DNA from: Yeosuana aromativorans | Lineage (GTDB): Bacteria > Bacteroidota > Bacteroidia > Flavobacteriales > Flavobacteriaceae | Assembly: GCF_014646655.1 (NCBI RefSeq) | Contig: NZ_BMNR01000005.1 | Location: 1 to 64,000, forward strand | Length of the DNA stretch: 64,000 nt | Direction of reading: 5' to 3' | In this document: positions 33,577 through 45,090 of the stretch, piece by piece | How positions within the stretch are numbered: position 1 is the stretch's first letter | How the letters are laid out: every line of letters begins with the position of its first letter | Position numbers and translations under genes: made by a program | The notes under the pieces: model-generated | Databases searched by the model: none | The model's input: only the letters and a program-made list of their open reading frames with translations | Told to the model about the DNA's origin: nothing

Positions 33577-35361
33577 ATGAAAGTACTTAGATGTTTATTG
33601 GCAGTTTCAGTTATTGTATTGATGTCTTCATGCAAAAATGAAATCAAAACATATGAAGGTGGTAAAATCAATATAAAAATTGCAGACTCAACTGTAGTTC
33701 TCCCTCCTTCATGGGCTTTTGGCTATATTTATGGAGCTTACACTAATCAAAAAGAAAGTATTCAATTAATAAATAATATTATTGAACATGACTACCCTAT
33801 TGATGCTTTTTGGATAGATTCTTGGATTTGGGATTGGAAAAATCAAGGAGAGGGACCAGATAAATATTTAGATTTTGTAGCAGATACTATTTCATATCCA
33901 AGTTTTAAAAATCTTTGGTCTTTTATGGAAGACAAAAATATAAAATCTGGCATGTGGATTTGGGACTGTATTTTAAAAACTGGGAATGAAGAAATATACA
34001 ATGATTTTAAAACCAAAGGGTATTTTAAAAATGAATACGTAAACAACAATTCATGGCATAACGGCAGCAAAACAACCATAATGGATGGTAATGCGGTGAA
34101 AGTAGATGGTACCTGGTGTGGAAACATTGATTTTGAAAACCCAGAGGCTGTTGATTATTTTAAAAAACAAATGGGGCCTTTTTTTGAAGATGGCCTAGAT
34201 TTTTTAAAATTGGACAGGACAGATGCCGTTCCTGTTGTAAAAGCAATGTTTGAATTAACACAAGAAAAAGGAAAAGAAACAAAAGGCAGAGGATTTATAT
34301 TTTCACATAGTAATGGCGTTGAAACTGGAGAATATAAAAAATACCCTGGCAAATGGACTGATGATACAAGGTCAGACTGGTCTGCTTTCAAACATAAGAG
34401 ACCTTTTCAGCCATGGATACCAAAAGTAGGGTTAAAGGAAAACATTGCCATGTATACTGATTTGAATAAACATTACCATAAAATACCTTTCTTGGCCAAT
34501 GATATGGGAGGTTTTGCTGTTAGTGAAGATGGTTTTGTTGATGAAGAATTATATATTAGATGGTTACAATTTGCCACTTTTGTGCCATTAACAACACCGT
34601 TTTCCCAGCCTGAAAATAAGTCTGGAAATATAGCTTTTAATATTTCTGAAAGGGCCGATACCATATTCAAAACCTTTTCACATCTTAAAATGAAGCTTTT
34701 CCCATATATATATACTTATGCTCATAAATCTAGAATAGATGGAATCAATACAATCAGACCTATAAAAGATGATTTATACACCTATCATTTTGGAGATAAT
34801 TTTTTGGTAGCTCCAATATATGAAGAAGGATCAAGAGCACGCATTGTAAATTTTCCTAAAGGGGATACATGGATAAATTATTGGACAGGAGAAGAGTATG
34901 ATGGAGGAACAAATGAAACCATTCAAGCCAACATTAATGTTATGCCCTTGTTTGTTAAAAAGGGTGCTATTATACCAATGAGAAGCTATTCAAGAAGTAT
35001 AAGTAAAGGGTCAAATGATTTTATAGAATTGCATTTATATCCGGGGAAAAACGGCCATTTTCAACTTATTGAAGATGATGGTATTTCTAATGATTACTTG
35101 AATGGAATTTTTGCAGTAACTGATTTAGACATGGAACAGCTAAATGATACTTCATTTAAATTAACAATTAACCCAGTAAAAGGCTATTATAATGGCATGA
35201 ATGAATCACGCAAATGGCAAATATTTATTCATTCTAAAACCATATATAATCAATTAAGAATGAAATCTAAAGCACAGCTTTTAATTCAAGAGAATGGTTT
35301 AATGAAATCAGAAATATTCTCAGGAAATATTCATGAAACGCTTGAATTTATATTTCAATAA
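33577..35361 (+). CDS. GH31-family glycosidase, lipoprotein
   Basis: This encodes 594 residues with a lipobox (LMSSCKNE). The GH31 barrel is visible: PIDAFWIDSWIWDW, nucleophile region FLKLDRTDAVP, acid/base region KWTDDTRSDW, and a C-terminal beta-domain (about 400-590). It is shorter than typical GH31 (no large N-terminal domain). GH31 members cleave alpha-linked glucose, xylose, galactose or sulfoquinovose, so the substrate cannot be read from motifs. Its presence among beta-glucanases suggests that the glycan or glycolipid also has an alpha-linked sugar. Confidence 0.88.
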   Translation: MKVLRCLLAVSVIVLMSSCKNEIKTYEGGKINIKIADSTVVLPPSWAFGYIYGAYTNQKESIQLINNIIEHDYPIDAFWIDSWIWDWKNQGEGPDKYLDFVADTISYPSFKNLWSFMEDKNIKSGMWIWDCILKTGNEEIYNDFKTKGYFKNEYVNNNSWHNGSKTTIMDGNAVKVDGTWCGNIDFENPEAVDYFKKQMGPFFEDGLDFLKLDRTDAVPVVKAMFELTQEKGKETKGRGFIFSHSNGVETGEYKKYPGKWTDDTRSDWSAFKHKRPFQPWIPKVGLKENIAMYTDLNKHYHKIPFLANDMGGFAVSEDGFVDEELYIRWLQFATFVPLTTPFSQPENKSGNIAFNISERADTIFKTFSHLKMKLFPYIYTYAHKSRIDGINTIRPIKDDLYTYHFGDNFLVAPIYEEGSRARIVNFPKGDTWINYWTGEEYDGGTNETIQANINVMPLFVKKGAIIPMRSYSRSISKGSNDFIELHLYPGKNGHFQLIEDDGISNDYLNGIFAVTDLDMEQLNDTSFKLTINPVKGYYNGMNESRKWQIFIHSKTIYNQLRMKSKAQLLIQENGLMKSEIFSGNIHETLEFIFQ

Positions 35362-35384
35362 TTCTAAATTAAAAACATACTATA

Positions 35385-36101
35385 ATGCGGTTTTTCAAAA
35401 ATTTTATAAAAGTTTTGTTATTTGCTTTAACAATCGGTCTATCACAAAGCTTTACTAGTATAGTGCTTCCAAAGGTGTTTGTTATAGGAGACAGTGTTTC
35501 TATTCATTATGGACCGTATCTAAAAAATTCTTTAAAAGGTTTTTTTGAATATGACCGAAAAAGGGATAAAGGAGAAGCCTTAAAAGATTTGGATAATCCC
35601 GTTGGGGCAAATGGGGGTGATTCTCAAATGGTATTAGACTATTTAAAAACCTTAGTGAAGGATAAAGGTTTTAAGACTGATTATTTACTTGTTAATTGTG
35701 GCTTACACGATATTAAGCGAAAATCACCAAATGATAGTTCACAGGTATCGCTTAAAAACTATAAATCCAATCTTGCTGAAATTGTAAATTTAAGTAAGAA
35801 GATGAGAGTGACATTAGTGTGGGTGAGTAGTACCCCAGTTGTAGATAGCATACACAACAAAAGAGTGCCTTTTTTTAGATTTGAAAGGGATTTGATAGCC
35901 TACAATAAAGCAGCAGATAGCATAATGCATCATGCACATGTTCCAATAATTGATTTATTTACGTTTACAAAGAAATATATTCCTGGTGCTTACTTAGACC
36001 ATATTCACTATAAAAAGGAAATCCGAGAAAAACAGGCCGATTTTATAGCTGGAAGTTTATCCGCCATTTTTAACTGTAACAAAAAAACTAAAAAGCATTG
36101 A
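35385..36101 (+). CDS. SGNH/GDSL-family hydrolase, exported
   Basis: This encodes 238 residues with an N-terminal hydrophobic export signal. Block I VFVIGDSVSIHY carries the nucleophilic Ser, VNCGLHD is in the place of block III (normally GxND, here GLHD), and YLDHIHY provides the Asp-His pair. The likely role is to deacylate a substituted glycan. The replacement of the usual Asn by His in block III is notable. The stop overlaps the next start. Confidence 0.82.
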   Translation: MRFFKNFIKVLLFALTIGLSQSFTSIVLPKVFVIGDSVSIHYGPYLKNSLKGFFEYDRKRDKGEALKDLDNPVGANGGDSQMVLDYLKTLVKDKGFKTDYLLVNCGLHDIKRKSPNDSSQVSLKNYKSNLAEIVNLSKKMRVTLVWVSSTPVVDSIHNKRVPFFRFERDLIAYNKAADSIMHHAHVPIIDLFTFTKKYIPGAYLDHIHYKKEIREKQADFIAGSLSAIFNCNKKTKKH

Positions 36102-37510
36102 AAAAAATCATCAATTTACCCAATATCAAAAGTCATTTTCTTAAGATATTCTGCGTAGGGCTATTTTTATCGGGAACTATTTCATTTTCTCAAAACCCAA
36201 AAAACATCCTTGTTTTAGGTGATTCTAATGGTGCACTAGATTACGGCTGGGTTAACCAACTAAAAAATAAACTACCAAACGATCACCTTTTTAATACATC
36301 TAGACCAGGAAATACCATTGGGTTTGATAACAATGGTCGGGTTGAACTTAATACACTTAAAAATCTTGATCACTATTTAAAAACAGCTCAAGATAGTTTA
36401 GGGCGCATAGATTATGTGATAATGATGCTTGGAACCAATGATGCTAAGTATGTCTTTAAAGACAGACAAAATGAAGTGGTCTCAAATATGAAACTATTAA
36501 TTACACAAATAAATAATTATAATTTCAGCTTTAAAACCAAACCTCATATCATTATTATGTCTCCACCTCCTTATGGCAGTGATAACACATTGGCTAAAAA
36601 ATATCAAGGAGGCTTAAAAAGAGTAAAACGTATTACTGGAAATTTTAAAAAAATAGCAAGGACCTGTAATTGCGATTTTGTAAATGTTTATGAAGCCTTG
36701 AAAAATGTCTTTAATCAATATACAAAAGATGGTGTTCATTTAGAAAAAGAGGGCCAAAATGTTATTGCTAATTTGGTGTTGGCACAATTAGTCAAAGAGA
36801 AATCTGAAAACAAGTATGCTTCAGGCCTCATGGATATTTATTTACTAATTGGACAATCAAACATGGCAGGAAGAGCTCCTATCGAGTCAATAGATCAAGA
36901 TAGCATTAACAATGTATACCTATTTACCGGTAAAAACGAAAGACCTTGGGAAAAGACAGCAAATCCAGTAAATAAATACTCTACTGTGCGTAAAGCTATA
37001 ACCATGCAAAAATTGGGTTTAGGCTATGGGTTTGCCAAAGAACTTAGTGCACAATATCCAGATAAAAATATTGGATTGGTTGTAAATGCTAGGGGAGGAA
37101 CTTCCATTGAGGAATGGGCGCCCGGCGGGAAGCTATATAGCGCAGCTTTACATCAAACAAAAAAAGCATTAAAATATGGAGTATTAAAGGGCATTGTTTG
37201 GCATCAAGGAGAGTCAAACGCTTCAACCTACAAAAGTTACATGCCAAAACTAATAACCTTAATTAAATCGTTTAGAAAAGATTTCAAAAATAAAAACTTA
37301 CCATTTATTGTTGGACAATTATCATCTGACAATCCTATTAGAAATTCTTTTAATACAATGATTTTACAATTGCCAAGCAAATTAAAAAATACAGCAGTTA
37401 TAAGTAGTGAGGGCACAAAAACCATTGACAATACCCATTTTGATAGTAATAGTCAAAGACTACTTGGTAAACGATATGCTAAAGAATTGACAAAACTTAT
37501 CAAAAACTAA
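36098..37510 (+). CDS. two-domain SGNH esterase / sialate O-acetylesterase-like protein
   Basis: This encodes 470 residues from a TTG start overlapping the preceding stop (TTGA), chosen because it gives a good signal peptide (ISFSQ cleavage region). Domain 1 (about 35-235) is SGNH: LVLGDSNG, MMLGTNDAKY, KDGVHLEKEG. Domain 2 (about 245-465) is a SASA/CE6-like acetylesterase: LLIGQSNMAGR, VVNARGGTSIEEW, VWHQGESNA. Two different esterase domains in one exported protein suggest removal of acyl groups at two positions of the substrate. Confidence 0.85.
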   Translation: MKKIINLPNIKSHFLKIFCVGLFLSGTISFSQNPKNILVLGDSNGALDYGWVNQLKNKLPNDHLFNTSRPGNTIGFDNNGRVELNTLKNLDHYLKTAQDSLGRIDYVIMMLGTNDAKYVFKDRQNEVVSNMKLLITQINNYNFSFKTKPHIIIMSPPPYGSDNTLAKKYQGGLKRVKRITGNFKKIARTCNCDFVNVYEALKNVFNQYTKDGVHLEKEGQNVIANLVLAQLVKEKSENKYASGLMDIYLLIGQSNMAGRAPIESIDQDSINNVYLFTGKNERPWEKTANPVNKYSTVRKAITMQKLGLGYGFAKELSAQYPDKNIGLVVNARGGTSIEEWAPGGKLYSAALHQTKKALKYGVLKGIVWHQGESNASTYKSYMPKLITLIKSFRKDFKNKNLPFIVGQLSSDNPIRNSFNTMILQLPSKLKNTAVISSEGTKTIDNTHFDSNSQRLLGKRYAKELTKLIKN

Positions 37511-37521
37511 ATAGAATCAAT

Positions 37522-39090
37522 TTGTTTGATAGAAATACATTAATTGCAAAGCTCAAGACCACCCCAGAATGGGATGTAATCATCATTGGAGGTGGCGCAA
37601 CAGGTCTAGGTATTGCACTTGATGCTACAACCCGGGGTTATAAAACACTGCTTTTAGAACAGGTGGATTTTGCAAAGGGAACTTCTAGCCGAAGCACCAA
37701 ATTGGTTCACGGCGGTGTGAGATACTTGGCACAAGGTAATATTGATTTGGTTAAAGAGGCATTGCACGAAAGAGGTTTAATGTTTAAAAATGCATCACAT
37801 TTAGTAAGAAACCAATCGTTTATTATTCCAAGTTATTCTTGGTGGGACAATTTTTTTTACACTGCGGGATTGAAAGTATATGATTTTTTAGCAGGAAAAA
37901 TGAGCTTCGGAAAATCTCTTGGAATTTCAAAAAAAATTACCCTAACACGGCTTTCAACTATTAAGTCAGAGTATCTAAGGGGTGGGGTTGTGTATCACGA
38001 TGGTCAATTTGATGATGCTAGATTAGCTGTAAATATTGCACAAAGTGCCATAGAACATGGAGCTACTGTTTTAAATCATTACAAGGTTAAAAAACTGTTC
38101 AAAGGTATTACTGGCCTTGTTAATGGTGTTTTGGCAAAGGATGTTGAAACTAACCAAACATATAGATTAAATGCCAAAGTGGTAATCAATGCCACCGGTG
38201 TTTTTACAGATGAGGTTTTAAAAATGGATGATCCCTCTGCTAAAAATATAATTCGCCCAAGCCAAGGGGTTCATTTGGTTTTGGAGAAATCTTTTTTGCC
38301 CGGAAACGATGCCATCATGATTCCAAAAACAGATGATGGAAGGGTTTTATTTTTAGTGCCTTGGCATAATAGAGTGTTGGTTGGTACAACCGACACGTTA
38401 TTGGATGGCCATAGTTTAGAACCAAAACCTCTTGATAAAGAACTGGATTTTATTATAGAAACAGTCAATAGGTATTTAACAAAAAAAGTGGGCAAAGAAG
38501 ATATTTTGAGCATATTTGCAGGATTACGCCCTTTGGCAGCACCTAAAGATAAATCAGAAAAAACGAAAGAGATATCAAGAAGCCATAAAATTTTAGTGTC
38601 AGATTCAGGATTAATTACCATTACGGGTGGCAAATGGACTACTTACAGGCGCATGGCACAAGATACCATTAATAAGGCCATTCAGTTAGGTAAACTCCCA
38701 AACGCTAAATGCAGAACCAAAGATTTATTAATTCATGGAGCCGATGGTAATATCGATGAATCAAATCATTTAAATGTATACGGAAGCGATCAAAAAGGAA
38801 TTCAGCAACTTTTTAAAGAATCTCCAGAATTGATGGAAAAATTACACCCACGATTGGAGTTCATAAAAGCAGAAGTGGTTTGGGCCATCCGAAATGAAAT
38901 GGCTAGAACTGTTGAAGATATTTTGGCAAGACGTGTTAGGGTCCTTTTTTTAGACGCAAAGGCTGCTATAGAAATTACCCCAATGGTTGCAACTATTTTG
39001 GCAAATGAATTAAATAAGGATGATGATTGGAAACATGAACAAATTTCTAATTTTATAGGAGTTGCAAGTCAGTATGTTATTAAAAACTAA
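37522..39090 (+). CDS. glpD: aerobic glycerol-3-phosphate dehydrogenase
   Basis: This encodes 522 residues from a TTG start (MFDRNTLIAKL). The FAD-binding site VIIIGGGATGLGIALDA opens the protein. FAKGTSSRSTKLVHGGVRYL and AGLRPLAAP are hallmark GlpD stretches, and the C-terminal DAO_C domain (about 390-515) is present. It oxidises glycerol-3-phosphate to dihydroxyacetone phosphate and feeds electrons to quinone at the inner membrane. It follows the PUL esterases by 11 bases and heads the glpDKF trio. Confidence 0.95.
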   Translation: MFDRNTLIAKLKTTPEWDVIIIGGGATGLGIALDATTRGYKTLLLEQVDFAKGTSSRSTKLVHGGVRYLAQGNIDLVKEALHERGLMFKNASHLVRNQSFIIPSYSWWDNFFYTAGLKVYDFLAGKMSFGKSLGISKKITLTRLSTIKSEYLRGGVVYHDGQFDDARLAVNIAQSAIEHGATVLNHYKVKKLFKGITGLVNGVLAKDVETNQTYRLNAKVVINATGVFTDEVLKMDDPSAKNIIRPSQGVHLVLEKSFLPGNDAIMIPKTDDGRVLFLVPWHNRVLVGTTDTLLDGHSLEPKPLDKELDFIIETVNRYLTKKVGKEDILSIFAGLRPLAAPKDKSEKTKEISRSHKILVSDSGLITITGGKWTTYRRMAQDTINKAIQLGKLPNAKCRTKDLLIHGADGNIDESNHLNVYGSDQKGIQQLFKESPELMEKLHPRLEFIKAEVVWAIRNEMARTVEDILARRVRVLFLDAKAAIEITPMVATILANELNKDDDWKHEQISNFIGVASQYVIKN

Positions 39091-39098
39091 ATAAATAG

Positions 39099-40625
<1,527 letters not shown>

Positions 40626-40646
40626 ATCTTAATCAAACAAAAAATA

Positions 40647-41375
40647 ATGACACCATTTATCTCAGAAATTATAGGAACAGCCATACTTATTTTGTTAGGT
40701 GGCGGCGTTGTTGCCAATGTGGTTCTAAATAAAACTTACGGAAACAACAGTGGTTGGATAGTGATAACCACAGGTTGGGCTTTGGCTGTTTATGTTGCGG
40801 TAGTTATTGCAGGCCCTTACAGCGGAGCCCATATCAATCCGGCAGTCACCATTGGTCTGGCTGTGGCAGGAAAGTTTCCTTGGGTTGATGTGCCTCTGTA
40901 TATTTTAGCCCAAATGATTGGCGCCATGATTGGCGCTTTTACTGTTTGGATACTGTACAAAAATCATTTTGATGCAACCGAAGACAGTGATAGCAAAAAA
41001 GCCGTTTTTTGTACTGCACCAGCCATAAGAAACACGTTTTATAATGTACTTAGTGAAAGTATTGGGACGTTTGTTCTCATATTCACCATTCTATATTTTA
41101 CAGACGCCACTATTTCCAGATCTGAAACAGTGGTTGGTCTTGGGTCGTTGGGGGCTTTGCCAGTTGCCTTTTTGGTTTGGTCCATTGGGCTGTCTTTAGG
41201 TGGGTTGACAGGGTATGCTATAAATCCTGCCCGTGATTTGGGACCAAGAATTATGCACGCTTTGTTACCTATTAAAAACAAGGCATCTAGTGATTGGAAC
41301 TACTCTTGGATTCCTGTAATTGGGCCAATATTTGGTGCTGTTTTAGCAGCCTTGTTAATGTTGGTTTTGTCATAA
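40647..41375 (+). CDS. glpF: glycerol uptake facilitator (aquaglyceroporin)
   Basis: This encodes 242 residues, six membrane helices and two NPA boxes: AHINPAVTIG and AINPARDLGPR. The Asp after the second NPA-Arg (NPARD) is the glycerol-facilitator signature. It brings glycerol into the cell for GlpK. The next gene starts 8 bases after its stop. Confidence 0.95.
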   Translation: MTPFISEIIGTAILILLGGGVVANVVLNKTYGNNSGWIVITTGWALAVYVAVVIAGPYSGAHINPAVTIGLAVAGKFPWVDVPLYILAQMIGAMIGAFTVWILYKNHFDATEDSDSKKAVFCTAPAIRNTFYNVLSESIGTFVLIFTILYFTDATISRSETVVGLGSLGALPVAFLVWSIGLSLGGLTGYAINPARDLGPRIMHALLPIKNKASSDWNYSWIPVIGPIFGAVLAALLMLVLS

Positions 41376-41383
41376 AAATAAAT

Positions 41384-42364
41384 ATGAGTTTTAAAAAACA
41401 GTGCCCGATGCCTATTTTTAATAATAAAAAATTATGTGTTTTCTTGATGGGGTTAATCGTCTTCCCATCTTGTTTGGCCCAAACCTATAAAAATATTTAT
41501 GGTTGGGACGCAAATAGCAACCAACGAATAGAAAGCTTTCTCAATTCAACAATAATCATTAATGAAAGGAAAGTGGCTGTTTTTGATTGTGATGGAACTT
41601 TACTGGGACAGACCCCATATTATCTGGCAGATGAAGCTATATACCAATTTGCTGAAATTGAATATGCTCATAAAAAGGATAGCTTGTCCAGGGCTAAAAT
41701 GAAGATAATTAACAAAATGCTGCGCACCGATAATGTGTCAGAAGCTTATTTACAATTAAGAATTGATTTTTTGGCTGGTTTAACTCCAGAAGTAATTGAA
41801 CATATTGGAAATCAGTGTTTCCATGAAAAGTATCAAAATAAAATATATCCAGAATTGCGGCAATTGTTAGCAAACTTGCAAGCTTACGGCTTTGAAGTTT
41901 GGGTATTAAGTGCTTCTCCAGAACTGCTTTACCAGGAATTTGTACATAAAAATTTAGGTATTCCAAAAAACAGAATTTTAGGAGTGAAATCAGTAATTAG
42001 CCATGGAAAGGTCACCAATCAAATAATATACCCCATTCCTCAAGGCCAAGGCAAAGCCGAAGCCATTCAAACTTTTATAAAAGCTCGCCCTCTAATGGTT
42101 TGTGGCAATAGTAGAGGTGATTTGGAGATGATGAACGAATCCGTTGGTTTAAAATTAATAGTAAATCCTGATAATGAACAAATCAAAAAAGGAGCAAGTG
42201 CTGGTGATATGAATGGGTATACAGTAAAACAGTATTGGATTATGCATGATGGTTTAATACTATATTGTAATGATATTCCCAATTTTGCTCACCATTACAT
42301 TGCTAAAGATTTACATGTTAAAGAAAACAAGAGTAACTCTAAGCCAACCAAAATTTCAAGGTAA
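41384..42364 (+). CDS. HAD-superfamily phosphatase, exported
   Basis: This encodes about 326 residues from the ATG at 41384. The frame is open to 41294, but that start would overlap glpF. A signal segment (LCVFLMGLIVFPSCLAQ) indicates export. HAD motif I VAVFDCDGTLLGQ, motif II VLSASPELL, and motif IV CGNSRGDLEMMN are present, of the phosphoserine-phosphatase-like subgroup. In this context it could release glycerol from glycerol-3-phosphate or phosphate from a sugar phosphate outside the cytoplasm, feeding GlpF. That is inferred from position. Confidence 0.82.
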   Translation: MSFKKQCPMPIFNNKKLCVFLMGLIVFPSCLAQTYKNIYGWDANSNQRIESFLNSTIIINERKVAVFDCDGTLLGQTPYYLADEAIYQFAEIEYAHKKDSLSRAKMKIINKMLRTDNVSEAYLQLRIDFLAGLTPEVIEHIGNQCFHEKYQNKIYPELRQLLANLQAYGFEVWVLSASPELLYQEFVHKNLGIPKNRILGVKSVISHGKVTNQIIYPIPQGQGKAEAIQTFIKARPLMVCGNSRGDLEMMNESVGLKLIVNPDNEQIKKGASAGDMNGYTVKQYWIMHDGLILYCNDIPNFAHHYIAKDLHVKENKSNSKPTKISR

Positions 42365-42429
42365 ATTTTTAAATTACAGAGCTAAGGCCATGATGATAAT
42401 TGGTGATAAAACTTAAAAAAATTAAATAC

Positions 42430-43257
42430 ATGAGCAAAACAATCGTATTAACTGGGGCCGGCGGTGTTTTATGTAGCACGTTGGCAAAAGCGTTGGCAAA
42501 AGAAGGTCACAAAATAGCTGTTCTGGATTTGAAAAAAGAAGCAGCCCAAAAAGTGGCCGATGAAATTAAAGGAGAAGGAGGCAAAGCCATAGGTGTCATG
42601 GCCAATGTTTTGGAAAAAGCGTCACTGGAATCAGCAAAAGAGGAAGTGAACACTAAATTAGGACCATGTGATATTTTGGTCAACGGTGCTGGCGGTAACC
42701 ATCCCTTGGGAACGACCTCCAACCCATTTTTTCAAATGGAAGATTTAAAGACTTCCGCAGAGGGCTTTAAGACGTTCTTTGACCTCGATCCTAAGGGCAT
42801 CGAGTTCACGTTCAATCTTAATTTTCTGGGTACCCTGTTGCCAACCCAAATATTCGCTAAGGATATGGTTGGCAGAAAAGGTTGCAGCATACTCAATATC
42901 TCGTCCATGAACGCCTTCACGCCTCTTACTAAGATTCCGGCCTACAGTGGAGCCAAGGCGGCCGTGTCCAATTTCACGCAATGGCTGGCTGTACATTTTT
43001 CAAAAGTGGGCATTAGGGTCAATGCCCTGGCGCCAGGTTTTTTCCTTACGGAACAGAACAGGGCCTTGTTGACCAATCCGGACGGGAGTTTAACAAAAAG
43101 AGGCCAACAAATCATAGACCAGACCCCTATGGGACGTTATGGCAAACCAGAAGACCTCATAAGCACAACACTGTATCTGTGTGACGATGCCTCTTCTTTT
43201 GTAACGGGCGTGGTCATACCCATTGATGGAGGCTTTTCGGCATACAGTGGCGTTTAA
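42430..43257 (+). CDS. uxuB-like: SDR-family oxidoreductase, probable D-mannonate oxidoreductase (fructuronate reductase)
   Basis: This encodes 275 residues from the ATG at 42430. Rossmann motif VLTGAGGVLCSTLAKALA, NGAGGNHPLG, catalytic Ser region NISSMNAF and YSGAKAA (Tyr-x-x-x-Lys), and a C-terminal VVIPIDGGF typical of SDR enzymes. This SDR type pairs with uxuA in Bacteroidetes, where it converts fructuronate to mannonate. From about base 42640 the sequence is visibly richer in G and C than its neighbours. Confidence 0.85.
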   Translation: MSKTIVLTGAGGVLCSTLAKALAKEGHKIAVLDLKKEAAQKVADEIKGEGGKAIGVMANVLEKASLESAKEEVNTKLGPCDILVNGAGGNHPLGTTSNPFFQMEDLKTSAEGFKTFFDLDPKGIEFTFNLNFLGTLLPTQIFAKDMVGRKGCSILNISSMNAFTPLTKIPAYSGAKAAVSNFTQWLAVHFSKVGIRVNALAPGFFLTEQNRALLTNPDGSLTKRGQQIIDQTPMGRYGKPEDLISTTLYLCDDASSFVTGVVIPIDGGFSAYSGV

Positions 43258-43276
43258 CTATAATTAAATTACGATC

Positions 43277-44455
43277 ATGGAACAAACATGGAGATGGTAC
43301 GGTCCCAATGACCCCGTAAACTTATCGGATATCAAACAAGCAGGCGCAACGGGCATCGTATCGGCCTTGCACCATGTTCCCAACGGAACGGTTTGGAGCG
43401 TTGACGAGATCAATAAAAGAAAGAAGGCCATAGAAAGCCAAGGGCTCACCTGGAGCGTTGTGGAGAGCATCCCGGTGCACGAGAACATCAAAACGCGTTC
43501 GGGGAACTTTCAGAAGTATATAGAGAATTACAAAAAGAGCATTGAAAATCTGGCCAGTTGCGGTATCAAAATAGTGTGCTACAATTTTATGCCCGTATTG
43601 GATTGGACACGCACCGATCTGGCCTTTGAAGTTGAAGATGGCTCTAGAGCATTAAGGTTTGATATGACCGCTTTTGCCGCCTTTGAACTGTACCTTCTTA
43701 AAAGGCCGGGTGCAGAAGCATCCTATTCAGAAGTACAAAAGGCAGAGGCTAAAGCTTATATGGAACCACTTTCAGAAGACGGCAAACAAACATTAATAAA
43801 CAATATTGTCGCCGGCCTGCCAGGTGCAGAGGAAGGTTACACCTTGGAACAGTTCCAGACCATTTTGGATACTTACAAGGACATAGATGCAAAAAGGCTA
43901 AGAGAAAACCTGGTAGCTTTTTTAAAGGAAATTGTTCCAGTGGCCTCACAAAATGGGGTGTTGATGTGCATCCATCCGGATGATCCACCATATCCTATAT
44001 TGGGCCTGCCAAGGGTTGTCAGTACAGAAGCCGATTACGCCCATTTGTTTGAGCAAGTGCCCGACAGGGCCAACGGTATTACGTTTTGCACGGGATCATT
44101 GGGGGTCAGGGCTGATAATGATCTGGTGCAGATTTTCAAGCGCTTTGCGGACAGGGTTCACTTTTTACATTTAAGAAGTACCAAGCGCGATGAAAAGGGC
44201 AATTTTTACGAGGCTAACCATTTGGAAGGCGATGTTGATATGTACAGTGTGGTTAAAGAAATTGTTGTTGAAGAACGAAGAAGAAAGGCTATAGGGATGG
44301 AGGATAAATTAATACCCATGCGCCCGGACCATGGCCACCAGATGCTGGACGATTTGCGTAAAAGGACAAATCCTGGATATTCAGGGATTGGCAGGCTCCG
44401 TGGTCTGGCCGAACTTAGAGGGTTGGAGCTGGGAATTTCAAAAAGCACAATTTAA
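43277..44455 (+). CDS. uxuA: mannonate dehydratase
   Basis: This encodes 392 residues, normal for UxuA. Start [19 protein letters not shown] is diagnostic, with [32 protein letters not shown] (metal and active-site residues) and [12 protein letters not shown]. It dehydrates D-mannonate to 2-keto-3-deoxygluconate. The base composition is higher in GC than the PUL genes upstream. No kdgK, kdgA or uxaC is seen nearby, so the rest of the uronate pathway must be elsewhere. It is the last gene before the proposed right element end. Confidence 0.95.
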   Translation: MEQTWRWYGPNDPVNLSDIKQAGATGIVSALHHVPNGTVWSVDEINKRKKAIESQGLTWSVVESIPVHENIKTRSGNFQKYIENYKKSIENLASCGIKIVCYNFMPVLDWTRTDLAFEVEDGSRALRFDMTAFAAFELYLLKRPGAEASYSEVQKAEAKAYMEPLSEDGKQTLINNIVAGLPGAEEGYTLEQFQTILDTYKDIDAKRLRENLVAFLKEIVPVASQNGVLMCIHPDDPPYPILGLPRVVSTEADYAHLFEQVPDRANGITFCTGSLGVRADNDLVQIFKRFADRVHFLHLRSTKRDEKGNFYEANHLEGDVDMYSVVKEIVVEERRRKAIGMEDKLIPMRPDHGHQMLDDLRKRTNPGYSGIGRLRGLAELRGLELGISKSTI

Positions 44456-44942
44456 GTAGTTGATGAGTTTCTGTTTAAATTTTTTTTGATTTACATTTAC
44501 CAAAAACTTAATTTGGTAAAAATGATATTTTTTAATGGAATTTAGGAATGCCATACAGGAAAACTAAACTCAGATGCCATAAGATTAAATGCTTCGCTCT
44601 ACTGTATTCTAATCCTAATATCAACTTCTGTATTGTCATTTCCTTTCATTTCCCTCTGCCATTTCCATAACGGTTAAATTCAGTCAATGCATTTTATAAA
44701 CTTAAAGACAAGAAAAAAGCGCTAAAGAAATGGAGGGCTATAATGAATTGCAAAATATAATTTCAAATCAAAAAGGATTTTGAAATTAATATTTTTTTTG
44801 ATTAACTTCAAAAGTTGAATTCCGACTAAAAAATTGTATATTACAAAAGGTTAATGCAAAATAATATTTAATGTTAAATTTTGTATCTTTATATAACCAA
44901 AAACAAACAAATTTTGTTTTTAAAGAGCTCATATAGACTTTT

Positions 44943-44958
44943 GTGTGCAATTCGGTGA
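44943..44958 (+). repeat. candidate recombinase arm-type repeat (right)
   Basis: GTGTGCAATTCGGTGA matches 15 of 16 bases of the copy at 4904-4919, in the same orientation. It lies just inside the right 13-mer repeat. Confidence 0.4.
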
Positions 44959-45022
44959 GCTATTCTTGAGAAATAGTGTTTAAATCGTTAAAAAACAGTG
45001 GTTTGTGAAATTTAATTTCATT

Positions 45023-45035
45023 CTGCCACCCCGAC
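45023..45035 (+). repeat. candidate attR direct repeat (13 bp)
   Basis: CTGCCACCCCGAC is the exact copy of 4789-4801. The two delimit 40.2 kb containing the recombinase, the restriction/TIR genes and the whole PUL. To its right lies the hypABC operon, which looks like resident DNA. Confidence 0.5.
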
Positions 45036-45040
45036 AAAAA

Positions 45041-45075
45041 AACCTCTATAATTTTAAATTATAGAGGTTTTTTTA
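45041..45075. terminator. bidirectional terminator of the hypABC operon
   Basis: A 28-base perfect palindrome, with AACCTCTATAATTT on the left arm, has T-runs on both strands. It ends minus-strand transcription of hypC and any plus-strand transcript coming from the PUL. Confidence 0.8.
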
Positions 45076-45090
45076 TATTTAAAAATGCCC

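Larger units (their letters stand above)
44456..45090. other. non-coding stretch with candidate right end of the integrative element
   Basis: No gene. AT-rich sequence holds, near its right side, the 16-mer GTGTGCAATTCGGTGA (44943-44958), the 13-mer CTGCCACCCCGAC (45023-45035) and a perfect terminator palindrome (45041-45068). AGCTCA and TGAGCT around 44926-44961 can pair as a hairpin. Confidence 0.5.
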
